Assembly (NCBI GenBank): GCA_023052935.1 | Contig: CM041295.1 | Span: forward strand, 167,330,366 to 167,394,365 | Source: Piezodorus guildinii | Taxonomy: Eukaryota; Arthropoda; Insecta; Hemiptera; Pentatomidae | Length of the DNA stretch: 64,000 nucleotides | Reading direction: 5' to 3' | Shown: piece by piece, positions 42,589 to 53,559 of the stretch | Layout: each line of letters opens with the position of its first letter | How positions within the stretch are numbered: the stretch's first letter is position 1 | The notes under the pieces: generated by a model | The model's database searches: none | The model's input: the letters and a program-made list of their open reading frames with translations, nothing else | Told to the model about the DNA's origin: nothing | Made by a program: the position numbers and the translations under genes

Positions 42589-42881
42589 TGTGTATAGCGG
42601 TCATCTTTCAAGTCGGCTCTTGGATTTCTTGCTTTTTCAGTTGGATATCACTTCAGAACAGTCTTGAAAACATCACCAGGCTTCAGGATAACAACAACAG
42701 TAAATATTGGAGCAAACAACGGTAAGTTGGGTTACAATTTACACTGTAAAGTGAATGCTGAGTCACCTCTTCATATCAGCTGATTGCCAATAGCTAGGCA
42801 AGGCTGGTCTTGCTTAAGTTTTCTTAAGTTATTTTTTTCCCCCCACATCTGGTTATTATTTAATTATTTTCCTTACATGAA

Positions 42882-44192
42882 ATGCGATATTATCATCAAG
42901 TAATGTCCTCGAAAGCTTCAACTAAAAGATCTAGATCTAGTGGTTCAATCACGTCTCCTACAAAACAAAGACCTCGCCGTGATACTAATAAAAAATTAAA
43001 TCTACAAGCAACCCCTTCGGGTACTAATTCAGAATCTGAACCACAACCTGGCACATCGTCACAAGGGATGACTGACGAATCGCCGTTTTTCACCCCGAAT
43101 CCTTTTCAGATTTTGCATAATGAAAAAGAAAACATGGAATCTACTCCTATGCCCAGTGAACCACGGCCTCCTCCCATATTTGTCAAAAATATTAGAAATT
43201 TCCAGTTGTTGTGTGCGCAATTGAACAAAATTACCGAATCTACCAGCTACTACTGTATGAGTAGAATCAATGATACCAAAATATCTCCTACTACTGCCGA
43301 GACATATAGAAAAATAGTGAAATATTTAACTGAAACCAAAGCAGATTTCCATACCTATCAGCTACGCCAAGAGAGAGCTTTAAGGGTTGTAATCAGAAAC
43401 TTACACCCCTCGACACCAGTTGAAGCAATTAAAGAAAAACTAACGGAGATGGGCTATAAAGTGCGGCAAGTCACTAATGTCCTAAAGGATAAAATTCCTC
43501 TACCTCTCTTTTTTGTGGATTTGGAACCAGCAGAAGGAGTTGAAAAAATCTATGACCTCAATAGATTATACTATACCAGCGTAAGAGTTGAAAAACCTTA
43601 CATAAAGAAGGAGATAGTTCAGTGCCATAACTGTCAAGCATATGGTCATACTAAAAGTTATTGTCATCACATACCTCGATGCGTGAAATGCGGTGAACAG
43701 CACAAGTCTGTGGAGTGTACAAAACCAAAATCAACACCAGCTGTATGTGCTCATTGCCTCAAGGACCACCCAGCCAACTATAAAGGATGCCAAATCTATA
43801 AGGAACTGAGGACCAGGTTTCAAAAACCTCAAGTACTGGATGAAACAGCAAGACAAGTAAGAAACAGAAGAGAACCCTCAAAACTTATTGATGCCAATGT
43901 ATCATTTGCCCACCTACTTGGAGGTGGAAATCAAAGTACTGAAGCCGTGGCCCTGCCGGAACTACAGAATGTACCTCAATCCATTCCACATATACCTCTT
44001 CCTCAAAATGTAACCAATCCTAAAAATCCTAATCAACCACAAATCTCTCATATCCCTCCTCCTTCAAATGCCACAGACCTTACCAGTTTGATGACATCCT
44101 TTATCTCCGAAATTAAATCCCTTGTTATGCCCCTAATATCACTCCTTACGAATCTCGTATCAAATCTCATTCCTGCCTTAAAAAAACCATAA
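42882..44192 (+). CDS. Jockey-B ORF1, Gag-like RNA-binding protein
   Basis: An uninterrupted frame of 436 codons. The ATG at 42903 (MSSKASTKRSRSS) is an equally good start. The N-terminus is Ser/Pro/Arg-rich. Residues about 180-230 hold the Jockey RNA-binding block (LRVVIRNLHPSTPVEAIKE, PLPLFFVDLEPAEGVEKI). Three zinc knuckles follow at about 247-305: CHNCQAYGHTKSYC, CVKCGEQHKSVEC and CAHCLKDHPANYKGC. The tail is Pro/Asn-rich and ends in a hydrophobic segment. The stop at 44190-44192 abuts the ORF2 ATG, which suits termination-reinitiation. It is expected to bind the element RNA. This copy looks intact. Confidence 0.92.
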   Translation: MRYYHQVMSSKASTKRSRSSGSITSPTKQRPRRDTNKKLNLQATPSGTNSESEPQPGTSSQGMTDESPFFTPNPFQILHNEKENMESTPMPSEPRPPPIFVKNIRNFQLLCAQLNKITESTSYYCMSRINDTKISPTTAETYRKIVKYLTETKADFHTYQLRQERALRVVIRNLHPSTPVEAIKEKLTEMGYKVRQVTNVLKDKIPLPLFFVDLEPAEGVEKIYDLNRLYYTSVRVEKPYIKKEIVQCHNCQAYGHTKSYCHHIPRCVKCGEQHKSVECTKPKSTPAVCAHCLKDHPANYKGCQIYKELRTRFQKPQVLDETARQVRNRREPSKLIDANVSFAHLLGGGNQSTEAVALPELQNVPQSIPHIPLPQNVTNPKNPNQPQISHIPPPSNATDLTSLMTSFISEIKSLVMPLISLLTNLVSNLIPALKKP

Positions 44193-45338
44193 ATGACTAC
44201 ACCTAATTCCTTATCCATTCTCCTTTGGAATGCGAATGGTGTTAGAACTCACACTGACGAACTTACAGCCGTACTGCAAGACAAAAACATTGATGTTGCA
44301 CTCATTACTGAAACTAGACTAACCACTAAACAGTGCTTTAAAATACCAGGATACACGACATACCGGACAGACCATCCAGACGGCAAAGCCCATGCCGGTA
44401 CTGCTGTCATAGTCCGCCGATCCCTCTCCCATCACTTACACCCACTTCCCGCCCACGATTACCTACAAGCAACTTCCATTGTTATCAAAACATTTTCCTT
44501 TCCGCTTATCATCGCATCAGCATACTGCCCTCCTAAACATCCCATTTCCTCTGCCCAATTTGAATCGTTTCTCAACTACTTGGGTAATCACTTCATTTTG
44601 GGTGCAGACTTAAATGCCAAGAATCAACAGTGGGGTTCTAGAACCACCAATTCTCGTGGACGGACATTGCAATCTGCACTCAACTCCCGACGCTTTCATC
44701 TCCTACCTCCCGATTCTCCTACCTACTGGCCAACAGATCCTAACCGTAATCCTGACATCCTCGACTTCTTCATCCACAGCGGATTAGGCTCTCTTAATTT
44801 TTCCATAGCTCGCCTTGATGAACTATCCTCTGATCATAGTCCATTGATTCTAAATGTATCCATAACACCTATTCCTAAACCTATCCCACCGTCATTCATT
44901 AGAGGCCCTGTCAACTGGAACCTCTTCCGCGAAATCCTCACTAATGATATTGACCTCAGAGTGATTCTCAAAACCCCAAATGACCTTGACGACGCCGTAT
45001 ATTCCTTTACAACCGCTATTCAACAAGCTGCCTGGACTGCCTCCTCTCCCAAGTACTCCCAAATAACTCCTTATAAAAGCCATTTACCACAACACCTGAC
45101 AGACCTCATCAACAGCAAACGCCGAGCCAGAACATTATGGCAACGCACCCGCCACCCAGAGGATCGCCGCTCCTATAACTTTTTTTGTAGAAAATTAAAG
45201 CGGGAGTTGGCGATCTTCCGTTCCCAATCCTACAATACCTACCTCTCCTCTCTCTCGACTCGTGACAATTCCCTTTGGGAAAGTCACGAAGAGAATCCTA
45301 AAATCCCACACCATTTCCCATCCTCTCCGGCGCTGTGA
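44193..45338 (+). pseudogene. Jockey-B ORF2, endonuclease part (up to frameshift)
   Basis: The 381-codon frame begins MTTPNSLSILLWNANGV. Endonuclease residues are present: Asn in WNANG, Glu in LITETRL, Asp and Asn in GADLNAKNQQWGS (about residue 136), and SDHSPL (about 213). It is an apurinic-type LINE endonuclease that would nick target DNA. After DNSLW the frame is diverted by an extra G in the GGG at 45277-45279 and ends at 45338. The true continuation is in the frame open from 45262. Confidence 0.92.
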
Positions 45339-46872
45339 TAGTTCCTGGGCTGCTTCTGACAAGGATAAGGCCGAGGAATTCGCACAGCACCTTTCCAAAG
45401 TTTTTACTCCTCATCCAGAGCTTAATCCTACCCATACGGCGGCAGTTGAAGAGTTCCTTATATCACCAATACCGCTTTCCTTACCACCTAAAGCAGTTAA
45501 TCCCTCTGAGGTCAGATATCTTCTTAAAAAGCTTCCTCTCCGTAAATCCCCTGGATACGATCTCCTTACTCCTCAAATCTTAAGACAACTTCCACCTAAA
45601 GCCATTACATTCCTTACATATCTCTATAACTGTATCCTACGCACTACCTATTTTCCTCTCTTATGGAAACATTCAACTATCATCCTTTTCCTAAAACCAG
45701 GCAAACCTTCTAACAACACGTCATCTTACAGACCTATCAGCCTACTTCCGATCCTCTCAAAAATTTTCGAAAAGCTCCTACTAAAACGAATCCTAGCCAA
45801 ATTTCAAAATTTTCCTTCACATCAGTTCGGATTTCGTCCTCAACATTCCACGGTTCAGCAAGGACTCCGAGTTGTGGACCACATTTCCTCTGCCCTTGAG
45901 TGCAAGGAGTATTGTTCGGGTGCCTTTCTGGACATATCTCAAGCTTTCGACCGGGTGTGGCACCCGGGATTGCTCTTTAAGCTCAAAACCCATTTACCCC
46001 AATCCTTATACCTAGTCCTCCGATCCTATCTATCAAACCGCTCCTTCCGAGTTCGCTGTGGCTCAGAATTTTCCAAACATTATATTGTTGAGGCTGGTGT
46101 TCCTCAAGGCAGCGTCTTGGGACCCGTCCTCTACATCCTCTACACCGCCGATATCCCTACCGATCCCGATACCTTTCTGGCAACATTTGCTGATGATACC
46201 GCCATTTTGTCATCCAATTCCGATCCTGAAGTAGCATCGATTAATTTACAAAATCACCTTTCCCTTGTCGAAGACTGGTGTAACGCTTGGCGTATTAAGG
46301 TGAACGAAAACAAGTGCTCACACGTCACATTCACTCTTCGACGCAAATCCTGTCCAACGGTTTATTTAAATTCCCTACCGCTTCCTTCCTCTGACACAGT
46401 CCGGTATCTTGGCTTTTTACTAGACAAAAGACTGACGTGGAACCCACACACAAGACTTAAAAGAAAAGAACTTAACCGCAGATTCGGCCAGTTATACAGA
46501 CTACTAAATAGAAAATCTCATCTTACAGTTGACAACAAATTACTAATATACAAGACAGTACTGAAACCAATATGGACCTACGGACTTGAACTGTGGGGGA
46601 CAGCTAAACATTCTAACATCAAACGCATCCAATCCTTCCAATCCAAAGTTCTCCGAACAATAGTTAATGCTCCTTATTACGTTACCAACTCTACCCTACA
46701 CCACGACCTTAAAATTCCATTTATTTTAGACCTGGTACCATCCAAATTTTCCAAATTTCATCAGAACCTTAGTCATCATCCTAACCCTCTAGCACAATCC
46801 CTATCCAGTACCACCCATCCCTATAATCCTCCTCGAAGATTGAAACGGCAGTGGCCGCGAGACGTATTGTAA
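45262..46872 (+). pseudogene. Jockey-B ORF2, reverse transcriptase part (after frameshift)
   Basis: The 536-codon frame is open without further stops. It has LRKSPGYDLLTPQILRQL, SYRPISLLPILSKIFEKL, HQFGFRPQHSTVQQG, GAFLDISQAFDRVWHPG (motif A), AGVPQGSVLGPVLY (motif B) and ATFADDTAIL (motif C, FADD at 46186-46197). The thumb is RRKSCPTVYLNSLPL ... LGFLLDKRLTWNPHTRLKR. The terminus is KRQWPRDVL. All RT residues expected for the family are present. The first codons before the GGG (45262-45276) are out of the natural frame. Confidence 0.93.
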
Positions 46873-47387
46873 ACGTTTAAATTGGAGTTCTGACACTGGT
46901 CAGATCCTCCACTCATGTAATGTATGTTTGTGGCTATTACGCCCTAGTTCGGCCTCCACTGATTCACACCAGTGACGCGGCTGAGAGCGAGGGTCTAGGA
47001 TCTTTTGGATTCCGCTTTTTCCTCCACAAGTGGGGGAAAAGCCCAGTCTGGGGTCCCTCTATAGCACTTGTATATTTTGTATATAGTTATGTTTGTTTGA
47101 ATGATGTTTGTTTATCTGCAAACTTTTATTTATCTCAATTATAGGTTAATGTTTTGTTTTGTTTTGTTTTTATATTTATTATTATTTAATTCTATATATA
47201 TCATTTATTTGTATTTATCTCAGTTATAGGTTGTTGTTTGTTTTCTTATTTTGTATATATATTATATTTTATTTGTTTGACTTTATCATTGTATATATTG
47301 TGTGAATGGGATCATATATCACTATTACTAATGTTCATATAGAAACAAATTGTAATATATCTCAATAAAATAAAAAAAAAAAAAAAA
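46873..47387 (+). other. Jockey-B 3' UTR and poly(A) tail
   Basis: A 0.5-kb untranslated region with AATAAA at 47364-47369 and about 18 A. Related 3' UTRs occur at 57890-58305 (plus) and 18393-18873 (minus). Confidence 0.85.
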
Positions 47388-47388
47388 A

Positions 47389-47900
47389 AAATCGATAGCT
47401 TTCCAACGGTATATATATGTACATCTATATTACTAATTTTATGTGAAAAAAGTGCATTAAAATATCTTTACTCTTTTCTCCTTTGATTGGTCATCAAATT
47501 CATTGGACTTCTATATTTAGCTGTTTTATAGCAATCCTAATCAGATTACATGATAAATTTTATGAAATCTACAAAATTAAAGGTACTTTAGATGAAGAAA
47601 ATTTAAAATATCGGCATTTAAGCGCTGTCAGACTATTTCAATCAGAATCAAATACACATGATATTAAAGCCCAATTAATTTTAAATTTATAAAGCGAGTT
47701 TAATTTTACATTCATCGGCTTTCGGTCAGCCGATTTTAGTGCAAAAGGTGATATAACGTTTCGGGTGCATAGTTGTTTTAAATATGAACTTTTAATTTTC
47801 GTGCTGGACTTACGACAAACCCACGGACACACACAGACCTTTTTGCGGGACTTGGTCATTTGGAGTCAGGGGATCCTTAAATGTGTATTTCGGTAAATAA
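47389..47900 (+). repeat. Rep-2 dispersed repeat, copy 2, part 3
   Basis: Resumes Rep-2 after the Jockey-B insertion and matches 21850-22440 (CCAACGGTAT, CAGACTATTTCAAT, AAAGCGAGTTTAAT, GGGTGCATAGTT, GGGACTTGGTC). The block TCGGCATTTAAGC at 47611 is shared with Rep-3. Confidence 0.75.
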
Positions 47901-48640
47901 CTGTTAAATATTTTGTTTGCAAATATAATATATACAATGAACATGCGATCATGTTAATATACATTTAGATTCGAATATATAAAAATTGGTTCGCCTTAAA
48001 ATTATAAAAACCTCGATTTTTGTCTCTTTGGCTGTGAGTCATTGTATGTATATCCCTTTCTGCTCAGGAAGTATTTTTCAAAAAAATAATAAAATAAAAG
48101 AATCGTTGATGAATAAGAGAAGTGGAGGAAAGGGTGTTTTGTCACGGGAGGTGGCCCCAATGATGACTGGGCTATTAGCTCGAGGTCAAATTAATGTCGG
48201 CTCCATCTCCGTCACTTCTCATTCTTAACTTAAGTCACTTTATCTAACGGAAAATAACTTTATTTTACCATCAGTCAGTTTTAATTATAATTTATTTCTT
48301 TATTATTTATTATAGAAGATGTATTAACGATAATCACTTCACATTAAGTTCAAGCGGGAACAAAATCTGAGTTTTAGACAAGAAATGCTATTTTTTTCAC
48401 AGTTGTTTATTCCTCCCGTACATTTTATGAGCAAGTAAGCAATGAAAAAAAATATTTCCTCGATTAAAAACTCTATTTTTTTTTTTACATTTAAATTTTA
48501 AATTTAATAAAGACATTTTTCATTATTATTGGCCCTCTCGAATTGTTCTTGAGGACATTCTAAGACCAATTATAAACACATTCTTAAGATTAGTCCTAGT
48601 TACTCCAAAAAACTTGTAACTGGAGCTTAGCCCTGAAGGT
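47901..48640. other. No gene recognised
   Basis: An 80-codon frame (47986-48228) has no recognisable domain and is not supported as a gene. Confidence 0.5.
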
Positions 48641-49695
48641 TAGCCTCTCTTTCTGCCTAAATTCAGACAACGTTTTTGTAGAATGTAGTATGGATCTGTG
48701 CTTGGGGAATACCTCAATAAACTAAAGCTAAAGGCTCTGAAAACACAAGTCATTGTTATATCGTAACTTTCGATTCCCTCCTCAGATCCGATACTACCTC
48801 TTCTATCCTATATGGCCCTCAATTATCGCCTAATCTACTTCAGTTAAAAACATAGGTATTACCATAGACCAAAACCTTTTCAAGAATCCTCATATTAATT
48901 AAATCTCCCGAAGAACAATAAGCACCATAAAACTCTCCCATCGCTCTCGTCACATTTTTCCATTATCCACTCGTAAGCTCTTTGTATCCTCACATATTTT
49001 AACCCAGATTGACATGCTAAAGCCAATTATGACCATATTTTTTAGATTGGTTTCCGGTAACGCGAAGAGGTCTCATGTGCCCACATATACGGAGAGTTAA
49101 AGTGACTCCTTCCCCGCAATCAAAGACAGTATTCCCTAGCATTATATCTTTACCAAACCATTAAAGCCAATAATAACGTCCACAGTCTACTGCAATTTAA
49201 AACACCAGTCCACTCCCTTAAAACAAAATGACGCTATTCTGACCTGTACATTCCCACCCGTAGAACTCAAACTTCTGATCATTCCTTTCTTGTCCCTTTT
49301 GCTATTCTTTTGGAATTCCCTACCTACACATATCAGCCATGCTTCTTCTCTATCATAATTCAAGTTTCGAATGTACCAATACCTTCTGTCTTCGAGACTG
49401 CTCAGCAATTCAAATCAAAGATCAGACTTTGAAAGCAAGAATATAATTATTTATTACTCAAGAAGAACTTAGTTAATCAATAATCATTTTTTTTTTTTTT
49501 TGTGTTTTGTTCAACACATTTATCTACCTGCAGTTATTTTGTTGCTGTTTTTTAACTAATTTTTCTCCTCTTACCACCTTTTTAAATAAAAATCAATCAT
49601 GTTCCTTTGGTTTTCTGGTCAGATACATTGTATATTTGATTTTACATATAACATATATTGTAAATAAAAATTGTCTTGGAATAAAAATTTTCTAT
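48641..49695 (+). mobile_element. CR1-like LINE 3' end, copy 3, degenerate
   Basis: In frame fragments it encodes an RT thumb-like IGITIDQNLFKNP (near 48860), TISTIKLSHRSRHIFP, and the C-terminal SDHSFLVPF-I-FWNSLPTH region (near 49275-49340). The 3' end reads GGAATAAAAATTTTCTATTC at about 49678-49695, the family's terminal signature. No RT core remains. Confidence 0.65.
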
Positions 49696-49904
49696 TCTAT
49701 TGATTTTTCAATCGATTTTCTACCAAGTCAAGTTGATTGTGGTTTGTTTCTAGAGGCTTTCATAGAGGGTAGAGCCTTGAGGGATGCTAAGATGGTATAA
49801 GTTAGATTTTAAGCTATTAAAGAGGTTTCTTACTATTTATATTTCATTTTAGTCGTCATGATTTTACCGAACACTGGAAGGGTATTATTTTTTTTATTGA
49901 GGAC
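49696..49904. other. No gene recognised
   Basis: Short AT-rich interval before the SINE. Confidence 0.5.
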
Positions 49905-50182
49905 ATGGGAACAGTGATCCATGTACTGTTTTTTTTTAACAGCTGTGCTTTATGGAGATTAGACCGAGATGACCCTCACCCACCTCGTTTTTCCCCAAAT
50001 TATGCAGATGACCATTTTATAGAGGCTGGGTGTGCCCAAGGAGGGTCTGCCTAACCTAGGGCCGCTCTCGGAAGATAACAATGACACAATACAAAATTAT
50101 TCTGCCATAGCCAGGATTCGAACCCGAGATCCAGGGAACAAGAGAAGTGTTCTGTCCACTAGACTACGCCGCAGCTTTAGAT
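49905..50182 (-). repeat. tRNA-derived SINE
   Basis: On the minus strand a tRNA-like head carries an A box (TAGTCTAGTGG, from 50156-50166) and a perfect B box (GGTTCGAATCC, from 50114-50124). A non-tRNA body of about 200 bp and an A-run follow. These internal polymerase III promoter boxes are the hallmark of tRNA-derived SINEs. A body fragment recurs at 13165-13245. No clear duplication was seen. Confidence 0.8.
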
Positions 50183-50283
50183 GAATATCTCCTGCATTTA
50201 AAATGATAATTTTATGAATATAGTACGCAGTGAACAGTTTCCAATCGTGTTTAACGTGTTTCAGACATTGTTAAACTTTATTG

Positions 50284-50362
50284 TAAACACATTCATATAT
50301 ATACATATGTACACACATATATATACATGTATATATGCATGCGTGTATATATAATATATACA
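50284..50362. repeat. TA/CA-rich simple repeat
   Basis: Interrupted ATATAC, ACACAC and GTATAT runs. Confidence 0.8.
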
Positions 50363-50530
50363 AATTCGTGGCACGGTGTTTGTGGTTGAACTCCTCTGAA
50401 ACGGCTCTCGACCGTTTTTCATGAAATGTTGTATGGATATTTGGTAGGTATGAAAATCGGCCCTAAAGTATATTTCATAATGCCCCCCTCCACTTCATAT
50501 GTCTTCCTCCACAGCTTTTCTTTATCTCAG
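50363..50530 (+). repeat. Dispersed repeat of the GTGTTTGTGGTTGAACTCCT type
   Basis: The block from the GGTGTTTGTGGTTGAACTCC stretch to a GAAATGTTGTATGGATATT stretch resembles a noncoding repeat seen in many insect genomes as part of RTE or Helitron 3' sequences. That likeness is from memory of the pattern. No ORF is present. Confidence 0.45.
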
Positions 50531-50914
50531 GTTCTTTTTTTTTTCTTTCTTTTTTTTTTTTTTTTTGGTCATTAAAAAACAGCTAGGCTAGGAGGCTAGG
50601 AGGCGGCGAGGAGACTAAGTGATAAAGGCTTCTGTGTGTGGACGGCTAAGTATTTAATCACCTTTTATTCTAATCAATATAGAAAAAAAAAAGATCCGGT
50701 AATCCTTTTTCATTAAGACTTTAGATAGAAGTAAAAAAAAAAAAAAAACTTTGAAAGACTTTTTCGGATTGCACAGCAGACAAAACACCGAAAGCTAGAG
50801 TGCCTTTCAATTGAGACGTTGAGTTCCATTCCAGGAAATTTTACAGGAAGCACAACATTTACACATTGCTATATTATTAATAAACCAACTTAGATAGATA
50901 GAGAGCTAGAAATT
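50531..50914. other. No gene recognised
   Basis: A/T-rich with T-runs near 50540-50565. A partial Rep-3 block (AATTGAGACGTTGAGTTCC) lies at 50808-50826. Confidence 0.5.
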
Positions 50915-51717
50915 AGATAGAAATAATTTTTATTCTTGGACTGGGTCCCTTTAGAATAACAGCTTTGTACAGTTTAAATATACAATATGTCTGGCCAACA
51001 GACAAGATGAACATGGTTAACTACTATTTACAATAATTGATGAATTTGTAAACAACACAAAATAAATAAAATAAAACAATCTAATTATGTTGGAAAAAAA
51101 TGAGAAATATATGAGATAATAAAAAATAAAGAAAAAATATAAAATAATTAGTAACATTGTTCTAGTACTTAGTATACTTAAAATAACATTAGCACTAAAT
51201 TACTAAAGGATCAATATTTGACCAAGAATTAATGAAAGATAAAACAATTAAAACATAAATAAAAAAAAAATACAATCATAAGAAATGAAATCTTCTAGTG
51301 ACAAAATAACAATATAAAAAACTAAACAAATACTGTAACGATTGAACCAAAAGGAAAAAAGAATTTAAATGTATTGAGTACAATCAAACTAAAATTATTT
51401 GACTGTCAGGTAGCGTCATTTTAGGATGCTAGAATGTGCTGGAAAAGAAGGAATTTAAATGTAGAAAGGGAAGGAGCATGACGGATGTTTGATGGAAGGA
51501 AAATTAGTAGAACGGGCCAGAAAGGAGCATTCGTATTTCTTTGTTCTGTGGGAAAGGATATAAATGTTGGATAAACGGGATCTAGTCTCTAGAGGGTGAA
51601 TTGAGGGTTTGAATTGTAGGAGATTGTAGATATATGGAGGGTGTTGTGAATTGATGGTTTGGTATAGGAAGGATACAAGGAAATATTGCCTTCCAAGGAG
51701 TTTGTAACAGTACTATT

Positions 51718-52018
51718 CTTCTTCTTCTTCTTTCAGTGGCGCGACAGGCCGTGTAGGCCCTGGGCCTCGCGGTGTAAACTCCTGCAAGTTTACACTCACG
51801 TTTCGTGATGCTGTTTTTAGTGTAGGGTCATCACTCCCTACAACTAATTTTGTGAGTGGCCACCCTTTGGCTGACGGGTCTCACATACCCGGGGGAGAGG
51901 TTGTGAGTGAATCCCCATTTTTTTACATCCTTATAAAAGTCCCGCCGGGACTGGGATTCGAACTCAGAACCTGTAGCTTGAGAGACTAGCGCGCTAGCCA
52001 CTCAGCTACGGGCTCCCC
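51718..52018 (-). repeat. tRNA-derived SINE with target-site duplication
   Basis: A perfect 13-bp duplication, taacagtactatt at 51705-51717 and 52019-52031, flanks it. On the minus strand the head carries an A box (TAGCTGAGTGG, from 51998-52008) and a B box (AGTTCGAATCC, from 51954-51964). The 3' end is a (GAA)n tail (CTT repeats at 51718-51732). It belongs to a different SINE family from 49905-50182. Confidence 0.9.
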
Positions 52019-52222
52019 TAACAGTACTATTACAACCTCCTTGTTGCCTTCAGATATGAGGAAAGAGGCATTTAGATTCGCTATAAAGATGGGATACATG
52101 AGACCGCCTCAACGTGGCAAAGACCAATCTTAAAAAACAGCTCATAATTAACTGTAATCGTTTTTTTAGCATCATCGAGAGGCCATCATATACCATACAT
52201 CCATAATCGAACTGAGGAAAAA

Positions 52223-53123
52223 TTAGAGAGGATACAAGGAGCTTGCGAGTGGTATATGGGAGAACATGGCGGTAACGATGGAATAGTTTAAGAGTACTGA
52301 TTGACCTTCGGGAATGTGGGCCACATGTGGTTTCCAGGATAAGGTTTGGTCAATATGGATGCCTAAATCTTTAACAGAGGAACTAAGAGTAAGATAGAGA
52401 AATAAGGTAGGAAGATAGAAAATAGATGTAAGGAGAGAATTGGATCCAATAATGATTACCTGAGTTTTCGCGCCGTTTAGCCTAAGTTCATTCTGATTCG
52501 CACAATAGCAAATCCTGTCCAGGTCTTCTTGAATGCTGGTAAACGCGGCTAATAACTCAGAGAAAGGAAAGGATAGGTAAATCTGAACGTCATCGGCATA
52601 TAGGTGGTTGGAGCAGTGGAGAGTTGAATTAGGAAGATCATTTATAAAGGTATTGAAAACGATAGGAGAAACACTTGAACCCTGGACAACCCCTGAAGAA
52701 ACGGTAAGAAAAAAAGATAAAGGTTTCTTGGGAATGTGAACTGCTTGGGTACGGTCAGAAAGAAAAGACTGGAACCAGAGGATAGAGCTGTAGGAAAAGG
52801 AAAGAGATTTTAGTTTGGAATAAAGGATAGAATGGTTCAAAGAATCAAACGCTTTAGAAAAGTCAAGGAGTATTAGTACTGTCAGCTGTTTGTTGTCCAT
52901 TGTGTGTATATGTCATGAGTGATTTAGTAAGAGCAGATTAAGAGGAGAAACCAGATTGAGAAGGATTGATTAATTCGGATTCTTCAAGGGATTTTGATAT
53001 TTGGGATTGTACTAATCTTTCTAAAGGTTTAGAGAGATTAGATAAGACGGAGATCGGGCGGAAGTCTTTAGGAGTAGGATTAGGATTATTGTTAATGGAA
53101 TGGATGCAACCATTCATCTCCAT
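52223..53123 (-). pseudogene. CR1-like LINE reverse transcriptase
   Basis: The frame 53123-52938 has DFRPISVLSNLSKPLERLV and INPSQSGF. After a stop and frameshift, 52900-52223 has MDNKQLTVLILLDFSKAFDS (motif A), SSGVVQGSSVSPIVF (motif B), HLYADDVQIYLSF (motif C, with YADD), NELRLNGAKTQVI and KDLGIHIDQTLSWKPHV (thumb). Such LLDFSKAFDSL-type motifs are found in the CR1/L2/Daphne assemblage. The frame ends within the thumb; the missing C-terminus lies beyond the SINE. Confidence 0.85.
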
Positions 53124-53137
53124 CTATTCCTAATAAT

Positions 53138-53340
53138 GAGTAGGGGCTGAAAAGACGATGGCCTTGAGACCTACTAATACAAAATAAAAAACACTATAGT
53201 GCTTGCTACCACTGGTTAGTTTCTTTACCGGCATCTGTATTGCCTGTAAGCATTGCTCACATTTACTTAAAGTTTTTTTTGTTTTGTACTATACTGTTGC
53301 TAATACCACTAAAATATATATATTAAAAAAATACTTAATA
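53138..53340 (+). mobile_element. Jockey-like LINE 3' end fragment
   Basis: CTGAAAAGACGATGGCC followed by TTGAGACC equals the ORF2 terminus (L-K-R-R-W-P) of Jockey-A, and a divergent 3' UTR ends near TATTAAAAAAAT. Only about 200 bp remain. It abuts the 5' end of the oppositely oriented CR1-like element. Confidence 0.65.
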
Positions 53341-53491
53341 AACAATTATTCTAAATAATTTGGGGTAATTAATTTCAGTAATCACCTAAGACATATCTAA
53401 TATCAAACCCTTATCAAATAGAGTAAACTATAGCAGTACTTCCTTGAATGAGCCTGGTATTGGTTTAGTTGCTATAGCAAGTTATTGCGGG

Positions 53492-53559
<68 letters not shown>

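Larger units (their letters stand above)
42569..47387 (+). mobile_element. Jockey-clade LINE, family B, nearly intact full-length copy
   Basis: A 4.8-kb element with 5' UTR, ORF1 (42882 or 42903 to 44192), ORF2 starting directly at the ORF1 stop (TAAATG), 3' UTR, AATAAA at 47364-47369 and poly(A). It is flanked by aaaatcgat at 42560-42568 and 47388-47396; the left A residues merge with the tail, so the duplication is 5 to 9 bp. The 5' end is probably complete. Its only obvious lesion is one extra G at 45277-45279 in ORF2. Confidence 0.92.
50915..53130 (-). mobile_element. CR1-like LINE, copy 4, 5'-truncated, interrupted by a SINE
   Basis: On the minus strand RT fragments (53123-52223), a SINE insertion (51718-52018), the C-terminal codons (about 51700-51405) and a 3' UTR end at about 50917. 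The 3' end has the CCCAGTCCAAGAATAAAAATT signature, then ATTTCTATCTA. It is the most complete member of this family in the window. Confidence 0.85.

Noticed and set aside
45240..45340. Programmed frameshift in Jockey-B ORF2
   Set aside because: The break lies in the middle of a conserved linker rather than between ORFs, and one extra G in GGG explains it. It is more likely mutation or sequencing error.
47986..48228. 80-codon frame with a hydrophobic start
   Set aside because: No recognisable family, no promoter or splice context; not supported as a gene.
49905..52018. Functional tRNA genes at the B-box matches
   Set aside because: No acceptor-stem pairing or proper anticodon arm, and long non-tRNA bodies follow. 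These are SINE heads.
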